Shown here: piece by piece, positions 1 to 8,278 of the stretch | Position numbering within the stretch: position 1 is the first letter of the stretch | Layout of the letters: the number at the start of each line of letters is the position of its first letter | From: Oscillospiraceae bacterium | GTDB taxonomy: Bacteria > Bacillota > Clostridia > Oscillospirales > Oscillospiraceae | NCBI GenBank assembly: GCA_910575815.1 | Contig: CAJTFN010000010.1 | Span: 62,001 to 126,000 of the forward strand | Reading direction: 5' to 3' | DNA length: 64,000 bases | The notes under the pieces: model-generated | What the model saw: the letters and a program-made list of their open reading frames with translations, nothing else | What the model was told of the DNA's origin: nothing | Database searches by the model: none | Made by a program: the position numbers and the translations under genes

Positions 1-572
1 TGGCGGAGACTGTCAGCGTGTACCGTTATACCTCCAAGGGTCTGGAGACCCTGAGCCTGAACGACCTGGGCGCGGGTCCCATCAGCGCCGGGGAGATCAG
101 CTACGCCCACGTGAACTGGGCGGGTCAGGTGGATGTCATTGTCCTGGGCGGCGTGAACAACGGCGGCGTGTTCTATGGCCGGGTGTCCATTACCGTGGGC
201 AGCCGGGAGGACAGCTACCGCATCTCCGTGGTCAGCCCCGATGGCACCAAGGGTCCCTATTACTCCAACTACGACATCACCCACGGCACCTACGTGGCGG
301 CGGTGGAGTCCACCACAGGCCTGGGCTTTTCCAGCCTGAAGCCCCTGACGGTTATGAAGGATGTGCCCAATACCGCCTGGAGTGGCCGGAGCGCCGTGAC
401 CATTGACGGCCGGAGCTATTCCGTGCCCAGCAACGTCATGTGCTACAACAAGGACATCAGCAGCTGGGTGACGCTGGAGGAGGCTCACGCCTACACCGGT
501 AAGTGTGACATGTACGCCAGCGACGACGGCGTCATCCGCGCCATTGAGATCGACACCCGCTTCCACGACTGA
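1..572 (+). CDS. C-terminal part of an unrecognised protein (partial)
   Basis: The reading frame is open from the first bases of the window (codons start at base 3), so the true start lies upstream and only about 190 C-terminal residues are visible. The segment is rich in Gly, Ser, Thr, Tyr and Val in alternating short stretches, which suggests beta-structure such as a cell-surface or secreted repeat domain. I see no membrane segment or catalytic motif. A GTG at 18 is in frame but has no ribosome binding site and is not a likely start. The gene ends just before a strong terminator. No function is assigned. Confidence 0.7.
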   Translation, partial: AETVSVYRYTSKGLETLSLNDLGAGPISAGEISYAHVNWAGQVDVIVLGGVNNGGVFYGRVSITVGSREDSYRISVVSPDGTKGPYYSNYDITHGTYVAAVESTTGLGFSSLKPLTVMKDVPNTAWSGRSAVTIDGRSYSVPSNVMCYNKDISSWVTLEEAHAYTGKCDMYASDDGVIRAIEIDTRFHD

Positions 573-584
573 TTCCCGCACCCC

Positions 585-616
585 AAAGCGCCCGGACGAA
601 GGTCCGGGCGCTTTTT
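585..616 (+). terminator. Rho-independent terminator
   Basis: A 13-bp GC-rich stem (arms AAAGCGCCCGGAC and GTCCGGGCGCTTT) with a 3-4 nt loop is followed by a T run. It lies 12 bases after the stop of the first gene. Confidence 0.9.
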
Positions 617-643
617 CGCGGTCTGCCGCCTGGGAGAAAAAAT

Positions 644-672
644 TTGCTTTGCCCCCGGCGGCGTGCTATACT
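644..672 (+). promoter_or_regulatory. Sigma-A type promoter of the nitroreductase gene
   Basis: TTGCTT (644-649) and TATACT (667-672) are separated by 17 bases. The site sits 70 bases upstream of the nitroreductase start and after the preceding terminator. Confidence 0.6.
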
Positions 673-741
673 GATTTTCATAGTCCGTTAACGCCAGCGC
701 GCGGAAATCAGGCCCCCGGGCCAGGAAAGGAAGGAAGCGGC

Positions 742-1263
742 ATGAACGAAACGTTGAAGGTATTGAGGGAACGCCGGAGCATCCGGAGTTACAAGCCGGA
801 GCAGCTCCGGGAGGAGGATCTCCAGCCCATTCTGGAGGCCGGGACCTGGGCGGCCACGGCCAAGAACCTGCAAAGTCCCGTCATGGTGGTGGTCCAGGAC
901 CCGGAGACCATCGCCCACATGTCCGCCCTGAACGCGGAGATCCTGGGCAAACCAGGGACGGACCCCTTCTTCGGCGCGCCCACGGTGGTGGTGGTCCTGG
1001 CGGACGGGGAGCTGGTCAACTGGCTTCAGGACGGCTCCCTGGTGATGGGGAACCTGATGACTGCCGCCGCGGCCACGGGAATCGGCTCCTGCTGGATTAA
1101 CCGGGCCATGGAGCTCTTCGACCGCCCCGAGGGCAAGGCGCTGCTGCGCAAGTGGGGCCTTCCGGAGACCTATCGGGGCGTGGGCAACTGCATCCTGGGT
1201 TATCCCGACGGCGACGCCCCGGCTCCCAAGCCCCGGAAAGAGGGATGGATTGTCCGGCCGTAA
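742..1263 (+). CDS. Nitroreductase family protein
   Basis: This 173-residue protein belongs to the flavin-dependent nitroreductase family, whose members use FMN and NAD(P)H to reduce nitro groups, quinones or related substrates. The opening RRSIRSY motif is the usual N-terminal FMN-phosphate signature. The centre (AAAATGIGSCWINRA) and the C-terminal GNCILGYPDG match the conserved family segments. The start at 742 follows an AGGAAAGGAAGG ribosome binding site; the longer in-frame reading from 505 crosses the promoter. The length fits the compact nitroreductases of Clostridia. It has its own promoter and is followed closely by mtnA in the same direction. The substrate cannot be deduced. Confidence 0.9.
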   Translation: MNETLKVLRERRSIRSYKPEQLREEDLQPILEAGTWAATAKNLQSPVMVVVQDPETIAHMSALNAEILGKPGTDPFFGAPTVVVVLADGELVNWLQDGSLVMGNLMTAAAATGIGSCWINRAMELFDRPEGKALLRKWGLPETYRGVGNCILGYPDGDAPAPKPRKEGWIVRP

Positions 1264-1341
1264 CCGGGGAGACCGCCGGCCCAACGTTCCGGAGAATCCG
1301 GCTTTTCCAAACCCGCTCAACCACAAAAGGAGGACTGCGCC

Positions 1342-2412
1342 ATGAACGACGCCATCCGGCAAGTGACCCACGCCCAGAACATCCGCTATGACAAGGAGGC
1401 GGAGGCCCTGTACATCATCGACCAGAGCCTCTTGCCCAACGAGGAGCGGGAGCTCCGCCTGGAAACCCTGGAGGAGATGGTGGAGGCCATTCAAAAGCTC
1501 CGGGTCCGGGGGGCTCCGGCCATCGGCATCTGCGCGGCCTACTGTCTCTACGTCCTGGCCCGCGCCATCCCCGAGGAGGACCCCGCCGCGTTTCAGAAGC
1601 GTCTGCGGGAGGATTCCGCCCGGCTGAACGCCTCCCGTCCCACGGCGGTCAATCTGGCCTGGGCCCTGAGGGAGATGGAGGCCACCGCCGAAGCCCACAG
1701 AGGAGATTCCCGTCCTGTCCTTTTGGAGGCTCTGTACCAAAAGGCAGCGGCCATCCACCAGGACGACATCGCCAAGTGCGCCGCCATTTCGGAATACGGC
1801 CTGAGTCTTCTGAAGGAGGGCGACGGCGTTCTGACCCACTGCAACGCCGGTCCCCTGGCCACCTCCCGTTACGGCACGGCCCAGGGTCCCTTTTTCCTGG
1901 CGGCGGAGCGGGGAATGCATATCCGGGTATTTGCCGACGAGACCCGTCCCCTTCTCCAGGGAGCCCGGCTCACCAGCTATGAGCTTCACCGGGCCGGGGT
2001 AGACGTGACCCTGATCTGCGACAATATGGCCTCCATGGTCATGAAAAATGGCTGGGTTCAAGCCTGCTTCGTGGGCTGCGACCGGGTGGCGGCCAACGGT
2101 GACACCGCCAACAAGATCGGCACCAGCGGCGTGGCCATTCTGGCCAAGCACTATGGCATCCCCGTTTACGTCCTGGGCCCCACCAGCACCATCGATCTTC
2201 AATGCCCTGACGGCGCCCACATCCCCATTGAGCTCCGGGACCCGGAGGAGATAAAAACCCTTTGGTATGAAAAGCCCATGGCCCTCCCCGGCGTGAAGTG
2301 CTACAACCCCTCCTTCGACGTGACGGATCACGAGCTGATTTCCGGCATCGTCACAGAAAAGGGAATTTGCCGTCCGCCCTACACGGAGAGCTTGGCGAAC
2401 CTGTTCAAATAA
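1342..2412 (+). CDS. mtnA: S-methyl-5-thioribose-1-phosphate isomerase
   Basis: This 356-residue protein has the family signatures of MtnA (aIF-2B-like aldose-ketose isomerase). MtnA converts 5-methylthioribose-1-phosphate to methylthioribulose-1-phosphate in methionine salvage. RGAPAIG lies at residues 56-62, the catalytic cysteine is C167 in THCNAG, and the catalytic aspartate is D247 in [16 protein letters not shown]. The usual GADR is GCDR here. The length is normal. The start follows AAAGGAGG. No other methionine salvage gene is visible nearby, so the remaining steps must be elsewhere or the enzyme serves a related ribose-phosphate route. The following pyruvate kinase-like gene is in the same direction. 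Confidence 0.93.
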   Translation: MNDAIRQVTHAQNIRYDKEAEALYIIDQSLLPNEERELRLETLEEMVEAIQKLRVRGAPAIGICAAYCLYVLARAIPEEDPAAFQKRLREDSARLNASRPTAVNLAWALREMEATAEAHRGDSRPVLLEALYQKAAAIHQDDIAKCAAISEYGLSLLKEGDGVLTHCNAGPLATSRYGTAQGPFFLAAERGMHIRVFADETRPLLQGARLTSYELHRAGVDVTLICDNMASMVMKNGWVQACFVGCDRVAANGDTANKIGTSGVAILAKHYGIPVYVLGPTSTIDLQCPDGAHIPIELRDPEEIKTLWYEKPMALPGVKCYNPSFDVTDHELISGIVTEKGICRPPYTESLANLFK

Positions 2413-2494
2413 CCGGGAATTGCGTCCGCGACGGGGCTTTCCGTAGCTCCATCCCAAGGGCGCGATTCCTCAGTCCGAAAAAAGGGGTGTTTCT

Positions 2495-3481
2495 GTGCTT
2501 CAAATCTACGGCACGTTGGGCCCGTCCTGCGGAGATGTGGAGACCCTGGCGCGACTGTTTCAGGCGGGTATGACCGGCATCCGGCTGAACCTTTCCCACG
2601 GGGGCTTGGCCGCGTCGGCGGAGGGGATCGACCATCTCCACGCCGCCGCCCGGCGGTGCGGCGTCACGCCTCGGCTGCTGATCGACATGCAGGGCCCGGA
2701 GCTTCGGGTGGGCGATTTGCCGGAGCCGGTTTCCCTGGAAACTGGGGCCATGGTGAGGCTGGGGGAGGCCATTCCCCTGCCGCGGGCGGTCCTGCCCCAC
2801 TTGCTTCCGGGACAGGAGGTGCTGCTGGACGACGGCAAGCTCCTCCTTCGGGTCACGGAGCTTTTCTCAGGCGGTGCCTTGGCCCGGGTGGAGCGGGGAG
2901 GCGTTCTCCGGAGCCGGAAAAGCGCCGCCCTGCCGGGGGTAGACATTCACCTGCCCGCCATGACGGACAGCGACCTGGCCAATCTCCGGGCCGCCGGAGC
3001 GTACGGCGTCACCGGTGTCATGCAGCCCTTTGTCCGGAGCCGGGCGGACCTGGAGGAGGTCCGGGGGGTGCTGGACGCCGCCGGGGGACAGGCCATCCGC
3101 CTCTTTGCCAAGATCGAAAATCTGGACGGGGTGGAGAAGCTGGGGGAGCTGCTGCCCGCCGCCGGGGAGATCGTCATCGCCCGAGGGGACTTGGGCAATG
3201 CGGTTCCTCTCTGGAAGCTTCCCGCCCTGCAAAAGCGGATTGCCGCCGTCTGCCGGGAGGCGGGGAAGCCCTTTATGGTGGTGACGCAGATGCTGGCCTC
3301 GATGGAACAGAATCCCGTGCCCACCCGGGCGGAGGTCACGGATGTCTTCAACGCCGTTCTGGACGGCGCGTCCTCGGTGATGCTCACCGGGGAGACTGCC
3401 GCCGGGAATTATCCCGTAGAGGCCATGGAGTACCTGGTCCGAACCGTCCGGGAGGCGGAGGCGTATCTGCAAGCCCGATGA
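2495..3481 (+). CDS. Short pyruvate kinase-like protein
   Basis: The 328-residue protein matches the barrel and B domains of pyruvate kinase (phosphoenolpyruvate + ADP to pyruvate + ATP). Visible motifs are RLNLSHG near the N-terminus, AKIENLDGVEKL with the catalytic Lys and Mg-binding Glu, RGDLGNAVP, TQMLASM and GETAAGNYPVEAM. The usual LDTKGPEIR is altered to IDMQGPELR. The C-terminal allosteric domain (about 120 residues) of ordinary 470-580 residue enzymes is missing, and the protein ends directly after the barrel. The start is GTG at 2495 behind AAAGGGGTG. It may be a minimal unregulated isozyme or a paralogue with altered substrate. A terminator follows directly. Confidence 0.85.
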   Translation: MLQIYGTLGPSCGDVETLARLFQAGMTGIRLNLSHGGLAASAEGIDHLHAAARRCGVTPRLLIDMQGPELRVGDLPEPVSLETGAMVRLGEAIPLPRAVLPHLLPGQEVLLDDGKLLLRVTELFSGGALARVERGGVLRSRKSAALPGVDIHLPAMTDSDLANLRAAGAYGVTGVMQPFVRSRADLEEVRGVLDAAGGQAIRLFAKIENLDGVEKLGELLPAAGEIVIARGDLGNAVPLWKLPALQKRIAAVCREAGKPFMVVTQMLASMEQNPVPTRAEVTDVFNAVLDGASSVMLTGETAAGNYPVEAMEYLVRTVREAEAYLQAR

Positions 3482-3491
3482 ATCCAAAAGC

Positions 3492-3521
3492 TAAGCGCCC
3501 GGCTGACCGCCGGGCGCTTTT
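3492..3521 (+). terminator. Terminator between convergent genes
   Basis: The arms AAGCGCCCGG and CCGGGCGCTT form a stem with a short loop followed by TTTT on the + strand. It separates the pyruvate kinase-like gene from the convergent minus-strand operon. Confidence 0.85.
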
Positions 3522-3538
3522 GCCGCTTATTTCTTATG

Positions 3539-3787
3539 TCAGATCACGTTTCCAAATCTTGACGCAGAGTCCTTGCAGTCCTCCAAGGACTCCAGCAGAT
3601 CGTCTGTAACGACGTCATAACCGCCGCCGCTTCCGGTGCAGAAAAAGAGGTAATACCCCGAATTTCCCTCATACCGGCAGACGGCCAGATGACGGATCTC
3701 CCTGGGATCGCCTTCGATGGTTCCGTAATCTCCGCAGTCTGAGAATTCCAGCACGGAGGCCCCGTCCAAAACGTCCGGAAAGTCCAT
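3539..3787 (-). CDS. Hypothetical 82-residue acidic protein
   Basis: A small acidic protein (many Asp and Glu) with a central Tyr/Gly-rich stretch (GNSGYYLFFCTGSGGGYDVV). It is the last gene of a minus-strand run: endonuclease, exonuclease, GRAM/PH-like pseudogene, this gene. A Shine-Dalgarno-like GGAGGAGAAGG precedes the ATG, and the start lies 17 bases after the end of the preceding broken gene, so translation was probably coupled. I do not recognise the family. It could be a partner of the GRAM/PH-like product. Confidence 0.6.
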   Translation of the reverse strand: MDFPDVLDGASVLEFSDCGDYGTIEGDPREIRHLAVCRYEGNSGYYLFFCTGSGGGYDVVTDDLLESLEDCKDSASRFGNVI

Positions 3788-3803
3788 TCGCCTTCTCCTC
3801 CCG

Positions 3804-4155
3804 CTACAGTGGCCCGACTCCCGCCTTCCGGAGCCAGTCCTGCATCCTTTTCGCGGAAAAGCCGGTAAACCAAAGGGTTTTGCCTTTCCGGCCGTGTATG
3901 GTCACTTCGGTAAAAAATCCTCGTTTCCCAAGGGAGAACCCCCGGATTTCCGGCAATGTCAGCGAGAGCTCCACATGGTCCGAAAGAACACCCTTCGGTC
4001 CGTCACATACAGCGTCCCGGAATGGGAGTCGCAGGAGTGAACCCCGCCGGAGGACAGGATGGGAAGGCCATCATGCCCTTTCCAATCAGCGTTTCCCCGA
4101 CCTCCAGACCCGTGTAGGTCAGGCCGGAGTATTCATAATAAGGCCGGACTGCCAT
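3804..4155 (-). pseudogene. GRAM/PH-like small protein, broken by two frameshifts
   Basis: Three reading frames join into one plausible protein of about 115 residues. It begins with MAVRPYYEYSGLTYTG at 4155, shifts frame near 4073 (GGGCATGATGG) into DGLPILSSGG...GTLYVTDRRVFF, then shifts again near 3977 (TTCGGACC) into HVELSLTLPEIRGFS and the strand-turn-helix ending SAKRMQDWLRKAG. The pattern 'GTLYVTDRRVFF ... GKTLWFTGFS' is typical of GRAM/PH-like or YokE-like small domains. The start has a GGAGGG site and lies 8 bases after the exonuclease stop. The gene is either recently inactivated or the frames are broken by sequencing errors. Confidence 0.6.
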
Positions 4156-4163
4156 GGACCCTC

Positions 4164-4838
4164 CTATACCAACTCATACAGCGGCTTTCGCCGGTCATAG
4201 GGCTGGGCCCGGTAAGTCACGGAGGAGATTTTCCGCCCCGATACCCCGTACTTCGGATGCGTCCCGAAGAGGTCGATGTACCGCTCCAAATCGTCTCGTT
4301 CCTTGGCCATTTCCTCCAGCAGCAGTGCCGCCGCCCGGGCGTCGTCAATGGCCCGGTGGCTGTTTACCGCCTGGTCCTCCAGCTGATAGGCGGCAATGGC
4401 GTGCTCCAGCTTGTGGGGGTAGTCCCGCCGGTCCCGGTATACCGTCAGCGCGTCCAGGAACCGGGGCTTTTTCAGTATCTCCGCCAGCCCCCAGGGCCGA
4501 AGGAGGTAGAAGAGGAAATTCAAATCAAACTGAGCGTTGTAGGCCACAAGCAGAGGCCGCTCCGCTCCCTCCAGCAAGGCGGCGAAGGCCCGGGCTGCCT
4601 CCTCGTCTCCCACGCCCTCGCTGGCCAAACGTTCATCAGTGATGCCAGTGAGCTGGACAATAAAGGGATCCAGCCGGCGGCCCTCCGGCAGGCGGATGAA
4701 GAGGTCCATTCCCCCGGTTTCCGTCCCGTTCTCCAGGGACACCGCGCCGATCTCTATGATGCGGTCCTTGCCATAGTCAACGCCGGTGGTCTCCGTGTCG
4801 AAGATCACAAGCCGGTCAAATTGTTCCCAGAGAGTCAT
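4164..4838 (-). CDS. DnaQ-like 3'-5' exonuclease
   Basis: The 224-residue protein is a DEDD-family exonuclease like the proofreading epsilon subunit of DNA polymerase III. Motif I is VIFDTETTG near residue 10, motif II is in VAYNAQFDLNFL, and motif III with the DEDDh histidine is NSHRAIDDARAAALLLEEM. The start at 4838 overlaps the upstream endonuclease stop by the ATGA type of four-base overlap, which supports coupling. The protein lacks a polymerase-binding tail, so it may be a stand-alone repair or RNA/DNA-trimming enzyme. The neighbour encodes a non-specific DNA endonuclease, suggesting a shared role in nucleic acid processing. Confidence 0.88.
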   Translation of the reverse strand: MTLWEQFDRLVIFDTETTGVDYGKDRIIEIGAVSLENGTETGGMDLFIRLPEGRRLDPFIVQLTGITDERLASEGVGDEEAARAFAALLEGAERPLLVAYNAQFDLNFLFYLLRPWGLAEILKKPRFLDALTVYRDRRDYPHKLEHAIAAYQLEDQAVNSHRAIDDARAAALLLEEMAKERDDLERYIDLFGTHPKYGVSGRKISSVTYRAQPYDRRKPLYELV

Positions 4839-5548
4839 GCCGCGTCCTCCTCCAACCAGCTTTCTCCAGTGGCGTAGTCGATGACCACGCCAGGCTGAAC
4901 GTTGTAGGCGAAAACATTGAAACACACGCCGGCCCCGGCGTCCTCCACGGAGTAAGCCTCCATCTGTACCCCCCGGGCCACCAGCTCCGTCCCCACGAAG
5001 ACTGGCGTCACCCGGTAGAGCACATGATTGTCTGTCCGCTGCACATAGTCCGCGATGTCGTTTTCAAAGGGAAGCATCCCTGTGACGTTCAGGTACCGGG
5101 TCCCGGTGATGAGATTTTTCTCGTTGGCGTTTTCCCCCGCCAGCTGGAAGCCGATGAGGTGGCAGCGGTTGTAGAGGTATTTTCCGTCCACACAGTCGTA
5201 CTTGGCGGAGATCCAGCCGGTGGGCTTGACGTTCCCGATATCTCCCCGCTCCTCGGTGGGCATGAGCTCCGGACAGATGTTGGCGTAAGCTGGGCCGCAG
5301 CGGCCCAGATAGTCCAGGTCGCTGTAGTGCTCAAAGACCTCCAGAGTCATGTCCTCCCCGGTAAAGCCGGGCTGATTATCTTCCAGTTCCACATAGGCCA
5401 CGCCCTGATAGGCGGGCAGATCCTCCAGGGAAATGGGTTCAGGCTGTAAGTACCAGCTTACCAGCGCCGAGGCAAGGCACAAAATCATCAGCGCCGCCAG
5501 CTGTTTTGGCGAGAGCTGTTGTTTCTTTTTGCTTCTCCGTTTGGCCAT
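4835..5548 (-). CDS. DNA/RNA non-specific endonuclease, membrane-anchored (EndA/NucA type)
   Basis: The 237-residue protein starts at 5548 with MAKRRSKKKQQ behind GGAGGTCGTC. A basic N-terminus is followed by one hydrophobic helix (residues about 20-37), giving a signal anchor with the enzyme outside the membrane. The nuclease core contains YNRCHLIGFQLAGENANEKN, which is the His-metal-finger active site (usually DRGH or NRCH) and the Asn metal ligand. The C-terminal part VLYRVTPVF matches the family. Such enzymes degrade extracellular DNA or act in DNA uptake. The gene overlaps the exonuclease gene by four bases. Confidence 0.88.
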   Translation of the reverse strand: MAKRRSKKKQQLSPKQLAALMILCLASALVSWYLQPEPISLEDLPAYQGVAYVELEDNQPGFTGEDMTLEVFEHYSDLDYLGRCGPAYANICPELMPTEERGDIGNVKPTGWISAKYDCVDGKYLYNRCHLIGFQLAGENANEKNLITGTRYLNVTGMLPFENDIADYVQRTDNHVLYRVTPVFVGTELVARGVQMEAYSVEDAGAGVCFNVFAYNVQPGVVIDYATGESWLEEDAA

Positions 5549-5750
5549 GACGACCTCCCTCCGGGGCGGCGACCGCCCCCTATGACGTTGAATTCGCAAA
5601 TATTCGACAGACCAAATATACCATGTTCCGCCATCATTTTCAACCGATAATCCGCCCGTCTCCGGAAAAGCTGAGTTGTGACAAAATCCAACAACGGGAG
5701 GCGGGGCTTCGCATGGAACGGCCGTCCTCCTGAAATCCAAGGAGGCGGCT

Positions 5751-6557
5751 ATGCTCCATCGTATTCGAAACCTGATCCTTTTAGCGCTCCCCTGCCTGTT
5801 CCTGGCGGGAATGCTTTATCTCCAGGGAAAGACGCTCCCCGCGTCTTCTCCGGCCATTATTCCGGCGTCGGCGGACAATTGGGGCCTCTCGTTTCCAAAC
5901 GAAGGCCAGTCCCCGGTGGGCAACGCCAGCGCGGAGGCGCTGGCCCAGTATGACGCCTGGTTTCTGGGGAACACGGAGGAGAAGGTAATCTACCTGACCT
6001 TTGACTGCGGCTATGAAAACGGCTATACGGAAAAGATTCTGGACGCTCTGAAAAAGCACAATGCGCCCGCGGCGTTTTTCGTAGTGGGCAACATGATCGA
6101 AACGGCCCCGGAGATTATCCGCCGCATGGCGGAGGAGGGGCACATCGTGGGGAACCACACCTTCCATCACCCGGATATGTCGGCGATTTCCGATCAAGCG
6201 GCCTTCCAGAAGGAATTGGACAGTCTGGCGGCGCTGTACCAGGAGACCACCGGGAAGGAGCTGCCCCGGTTTTACCGGCCTCCCCAGGGGAAGTACAGCG
6301 AAGAGAACCTGAAACAGGCCCAGGCGCTGGGCTATCGGACCGTGTTCTGGAGCCTGGCCTACGTGGATTGGTATACGGATAACCAGCCGACGGCAGAGCA
6401 GGCCTACGGGAAACTTCTGCCCCGAATTCACGACGGGGCGATTGTGCTACTGCACTCCACGTCGAAGACGAACGCGGATATTTTGGATGAACTGTTGACC
6501 AAGTGGGAGGATATGGGGTACCATTTTGCGTCTCTGGAGGAACTGCCAGAAAAGTGA
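5751..6557 (+). CDS. Polysaccharide deacetylase, PdaA-like
   Basis: The 268-residue protein has an N-terminal hydrophobic segment (residues about 7-24) and then an NodB-type deacetylase domain. The metal motif is TFDCGYENGYT (D85), followed by GNHTFHHPDM and FYRPPQGKYS; the last motif is LLHSTSKTN. In PdaA of Bacillus the equivalent is TFDNGYENG, and the enzyme removes the acetyl group from N-acetylmuramic acid to make muramic delta-lactam in the spore cortex. The extracellular location and the presence of germination genes nearby fit this role. The start follows GGAGGCGGCT. It is divergent from the endonuclease operon. Confidence 0.88.
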   Translation: MLHRIRNLILLALPCLFLAGMLYLQGKTLPASSPAIIPASADNWGLSFPNEGQSPVGNASAEALAQYDAWFLGNTEEKVIYLTFDCGYENGYTEKILDALKKHNAPAAFFVVGNMIETAPEIIRRMAEEGHIVGNHTFHHPDMSAISDQAAFQKELDSLAALYQETTGKELPRFYRPPQGKYSEENLKQAQALGYRTVFWSLAYVDWYTDNQPTAEQAYGKLLPRIHDGAIVLLHSTSKTNADILDELLTKWEDMGYHFASLEELPEK

Positions 6558-6570
6558 CCTCCCTAAGAAG

Positions 6571-6855
6571 GGGCCGGTACTCGCCCTAACGGGCGGGGAG
6601 GATTTCAGCCATGAAGATGGCTGGTCCTTTGCACCCCCCATTTTCTCTTTTTCTTCCAGAAGAAAACGAGAAAACGGGCCGTGCACGGTCCAAAAGAGAA
6701 AAAGAAGTAGGGACGCGAAGGACGGGGGCGCGCCTGAATGACTGGCCGAAGCCAGGAATGACTTCCCCGCGGCGCAGTCAAACGGGAGCTGGTGGTTCTC
6801 GACTTGGCGTATTTCTCTTTCCGCTGTCGCTGGCCGGTAGTAGAATCGGTTTGGC
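6571..6855 (+). repeat. Structured intergenic repeat, copy A
   Basis: A non-coding repeat present in three copies in the window. It starts with GGTACTCGCCCTAACGGGCG, contains a small CAGCCATGAAGATGGCTG stem, a stem of TTTTCTC...GAGAAAA, the palindrome GGGCCGTGCACGGTCC and a segment GGCGCGCCTGAATGACTGG. Copy A faces copy B head to head. I see no coding potential shared by all copies. Confidence 0.85.
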
Positions 6856-6881
6856 TCGCACATCCAGGCCGATTCTACTAC
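6837..6881. repeat. Central hairpin of the large palindrome
   Basis: The arms GTAGTAGAATCGG and CCGATTCTACTAC lie at the turn between repeat copies A and B and would close the large hairpin. Confidence 0.8.
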
Positions 6882-7165
6882 AGATGAGCGTCAGCGAAAA
6901 GAGCAGCTGGTCCGTTCGACAACGGACAAAACCCCCGCTCAATCTAGTGCCGCGTGGGAAGTCATTCCTGGCTTCAGCCAGTCATTCAGGCGCGCCCCCT
7001 CGTCCTTCGCGTTCCTACTTCTTTTTCTCTTTTGGACCGTGCACGGCCCGTTTTCTTTTTTTCTTCTGGAAGAAAAAGAGAAAATGGGGGGTGCAAAGGA
7101 CCAGCCATCTTCATGGCTGAATCCTCCCCCGCCCATTAGGGCGAGTACCAGCCTCCCCCGCCAAG
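6870..7165 (-). repeat. Structured intergenic repeat, copy B (inverted)
   Basis: The reverse complement of this segment aligns with copy A from the ACTCGCCCTAATGGGCGGG end through GAATGACTGGC and GGAATGACTTCCC. Its central part (GGTCCGTTCGACAACGGACA) differs from copies A and C. Together A and B fill the 700 bases between the deacetylase and the L13 promoter; no gene is visible there. Confidence 0.85.
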
Positions 7166-7257
7166 GGGAGATTTTAAATTACAACCGGAGCATTCGATAG
7201 AAAACAAGAGAAATCCGGAGAATATTATAGAATATCTGCAATGGATTGAAATAAATG

Positions 7258-7286
7258 TTGACATTGTAAAAAAGTAGTGGTATAAC
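7258..7286 (+). promoter_or_regulatory. Sigma-A promoter of rplM-rpsI
   Basis: TTGACA (7258-7263) and TATAAC (7281-7286) with exactly 17 bases between. It is the only good promoter before the ribosomal operon. Confidence 0.85.
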
Positions 7287-7360
7287 TAACCTTGCTCCTT
7301 ATGGAGTTCTTACTTTGATTTGAGAAATCAAAAGAAAAATAGATCAATGGAGGAAAGACC
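7287..7360 (+). promoter_or_regulatory. 5' leader of rplM, possible autogenous control
   Basis: The short leader contains a CTCC-TTAT-GGAG stem (near 7295-7306) and a second stem TTGATTT-GAG-AAATCAA before the GGAGG site. L13 leaders of Firmicutes are known autoregulatory elements. Whether this leader belongs to that class is inference. Confidence 0.4.
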
Positions 7361-7792
7361 ATGTCCACTTTTATGGCGAATAAAGCCAACATTGAGCGCA
7401 AGTGGTACATTCTGGACGCCGCTGGCAAGCCCCTGGGCAAAACCGCTGTCCGGGCCGCCGACCTGCTCCGCGGCAAGAACAAAACCACCTACACCCCCCA
7501 TGCCGACTGTGGCGACAATGTCATCATCATCAACGCCGGCAAGGCCGTCCTCACCGGCAAGAAGGGCGAGCAGAAGATTTACCGTACTCACTCCGGTTGG
7601 GTGGGCGGCCTCAAAGAGACCCCTTACCGCATCCTCATGCAGGAGAAGCCCGAAGTCGCCATGCGGGTGGCCGTCCGCGGCATGATGCCCCGGAACACCG
7701 TCGGCAAGGATTCCCTGAAGCGCCTGCATATCTACGCCGGCGCCGAGCACAAGCAGCAGGCTCAAAAGCCCGTCGCCCTGGATGCTGAATAA
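7361..7792 (+). CDS. rplM: 50S ribosomal protein L13
   Basis: The 143-residue protein is full length for L13, an early-assembly protein of the large ribosomal subunit. The family segments [27 protein letters not shown] and [12 protein letters not shown] are present. The start at 7361 follows ATCAATGGAGGAAAG. As in most bacteria it is followed at once (14 bases) by rpsI. It has a consensus promoter and a structured leader. Confidence 0.98.
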   Translation: MSTFMANKANIERKWYILDAAGKPLGKTAVRAADLLRGKNKTTYTPHADCGDNVIIINAGKAVLTGKKGEQKIYRTHSGWVGGLKETPYRILMQEKPEVAMRVAVRGMMPRNTVGKDSLKRLHIYAGAEHKQQAQKPVALDAE

Positions 7793-7806
7793 GGAGGAAG
7801 CGTAGT

Positions 7807-8211
7807 ATGTATCAGTCTAAGAAGCCCTATCTGTACGGCACCGGCCGCCGGAAGTCCTCTGTCGCCCGCGTCCACCTGTTCCCCGGCGGAACCGGAAGCA
7901 TCACCATCAATGGCCGTGACATTGACGATTATTTCGGCCTGGAGACCTTGAAGATGGTTGTCCGTCAGCCCCTGGAGGCCACCGGCAACACCGGCAAGAT
8001 GGACATCGTGGCCACCGTCTCCGGCGGCGGCGTTACCGGCCAGGCCGGCGCTCTGCGCCACGGCATTGCCCGGGCCCTGCTGCTGGCCAGCGAGGACAAT
8101 CGCCCCATCCTTAAGAAGGCCGGTTTCCTCACCCGCGATCCTCGCATGAAGGAGCGCAAGAAGTACGGCCTCAAGGCCGCCCGCCGCGCGCCTCAGTTCT
8201 CCAAGCGCTGA
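7807..8211 (+). CDS. rpsI: 30S ribosomal protein S9
   Basis: The 134-residue protein has the S9 hallmarks: [13 protein letters not shown] near the N-terminus, [20 protein letters not shown] in the middle and the conserved C-terminal tail [17 protein letters not shown] that reaches the P-site tRNA. It is co-transcribed with rplM and ends before a strong terminator. Confidence 0.98.
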   Translation: MYQSKKPYLYGTGRRKSSVARVHLFPGGTGSITINGRDIDDYFGLETLKMVVRQPLEATGNTGKMDIVATVSGGGVTGQAGALRHGIARALLLASEDNRPILKKAGFLTRDPRMKERKKYGLKAARRAPQFSKR

Positions 8212-8243
8212 TTCTCGCGGAGTTACAAGTCAATGCCCTTTTA

Positions 8244-8275
8244 CAGCGGGGACCGTATGGTCCCCGCTGTTTTTG
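8244..8275 (+). terminator. Bidirectional terminator after rpsI
   Basis: The stem CAGCGGGGACC / GGTCCCCGCTG is followed by TTTTT on the + strand. It separates rpsI from the convergent coat protein gene. Confidence 0.9.
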
Positions 8276-8278
8276 CCC

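Noticed and set aside
688..2457. Long open frame of 589 codons on the minus strand
   Set aside because: It lies opposite the nitroreductase and mtnA genes, which have clear family motifs. In GC-rich DNA antisense frames of this size are common.
6526..7139. Several short frames in the palindromic repeat
   Set aside because: They are not conserved between copies A, B and C, and they shift with the indels between copies, so the repeat is non-coding.
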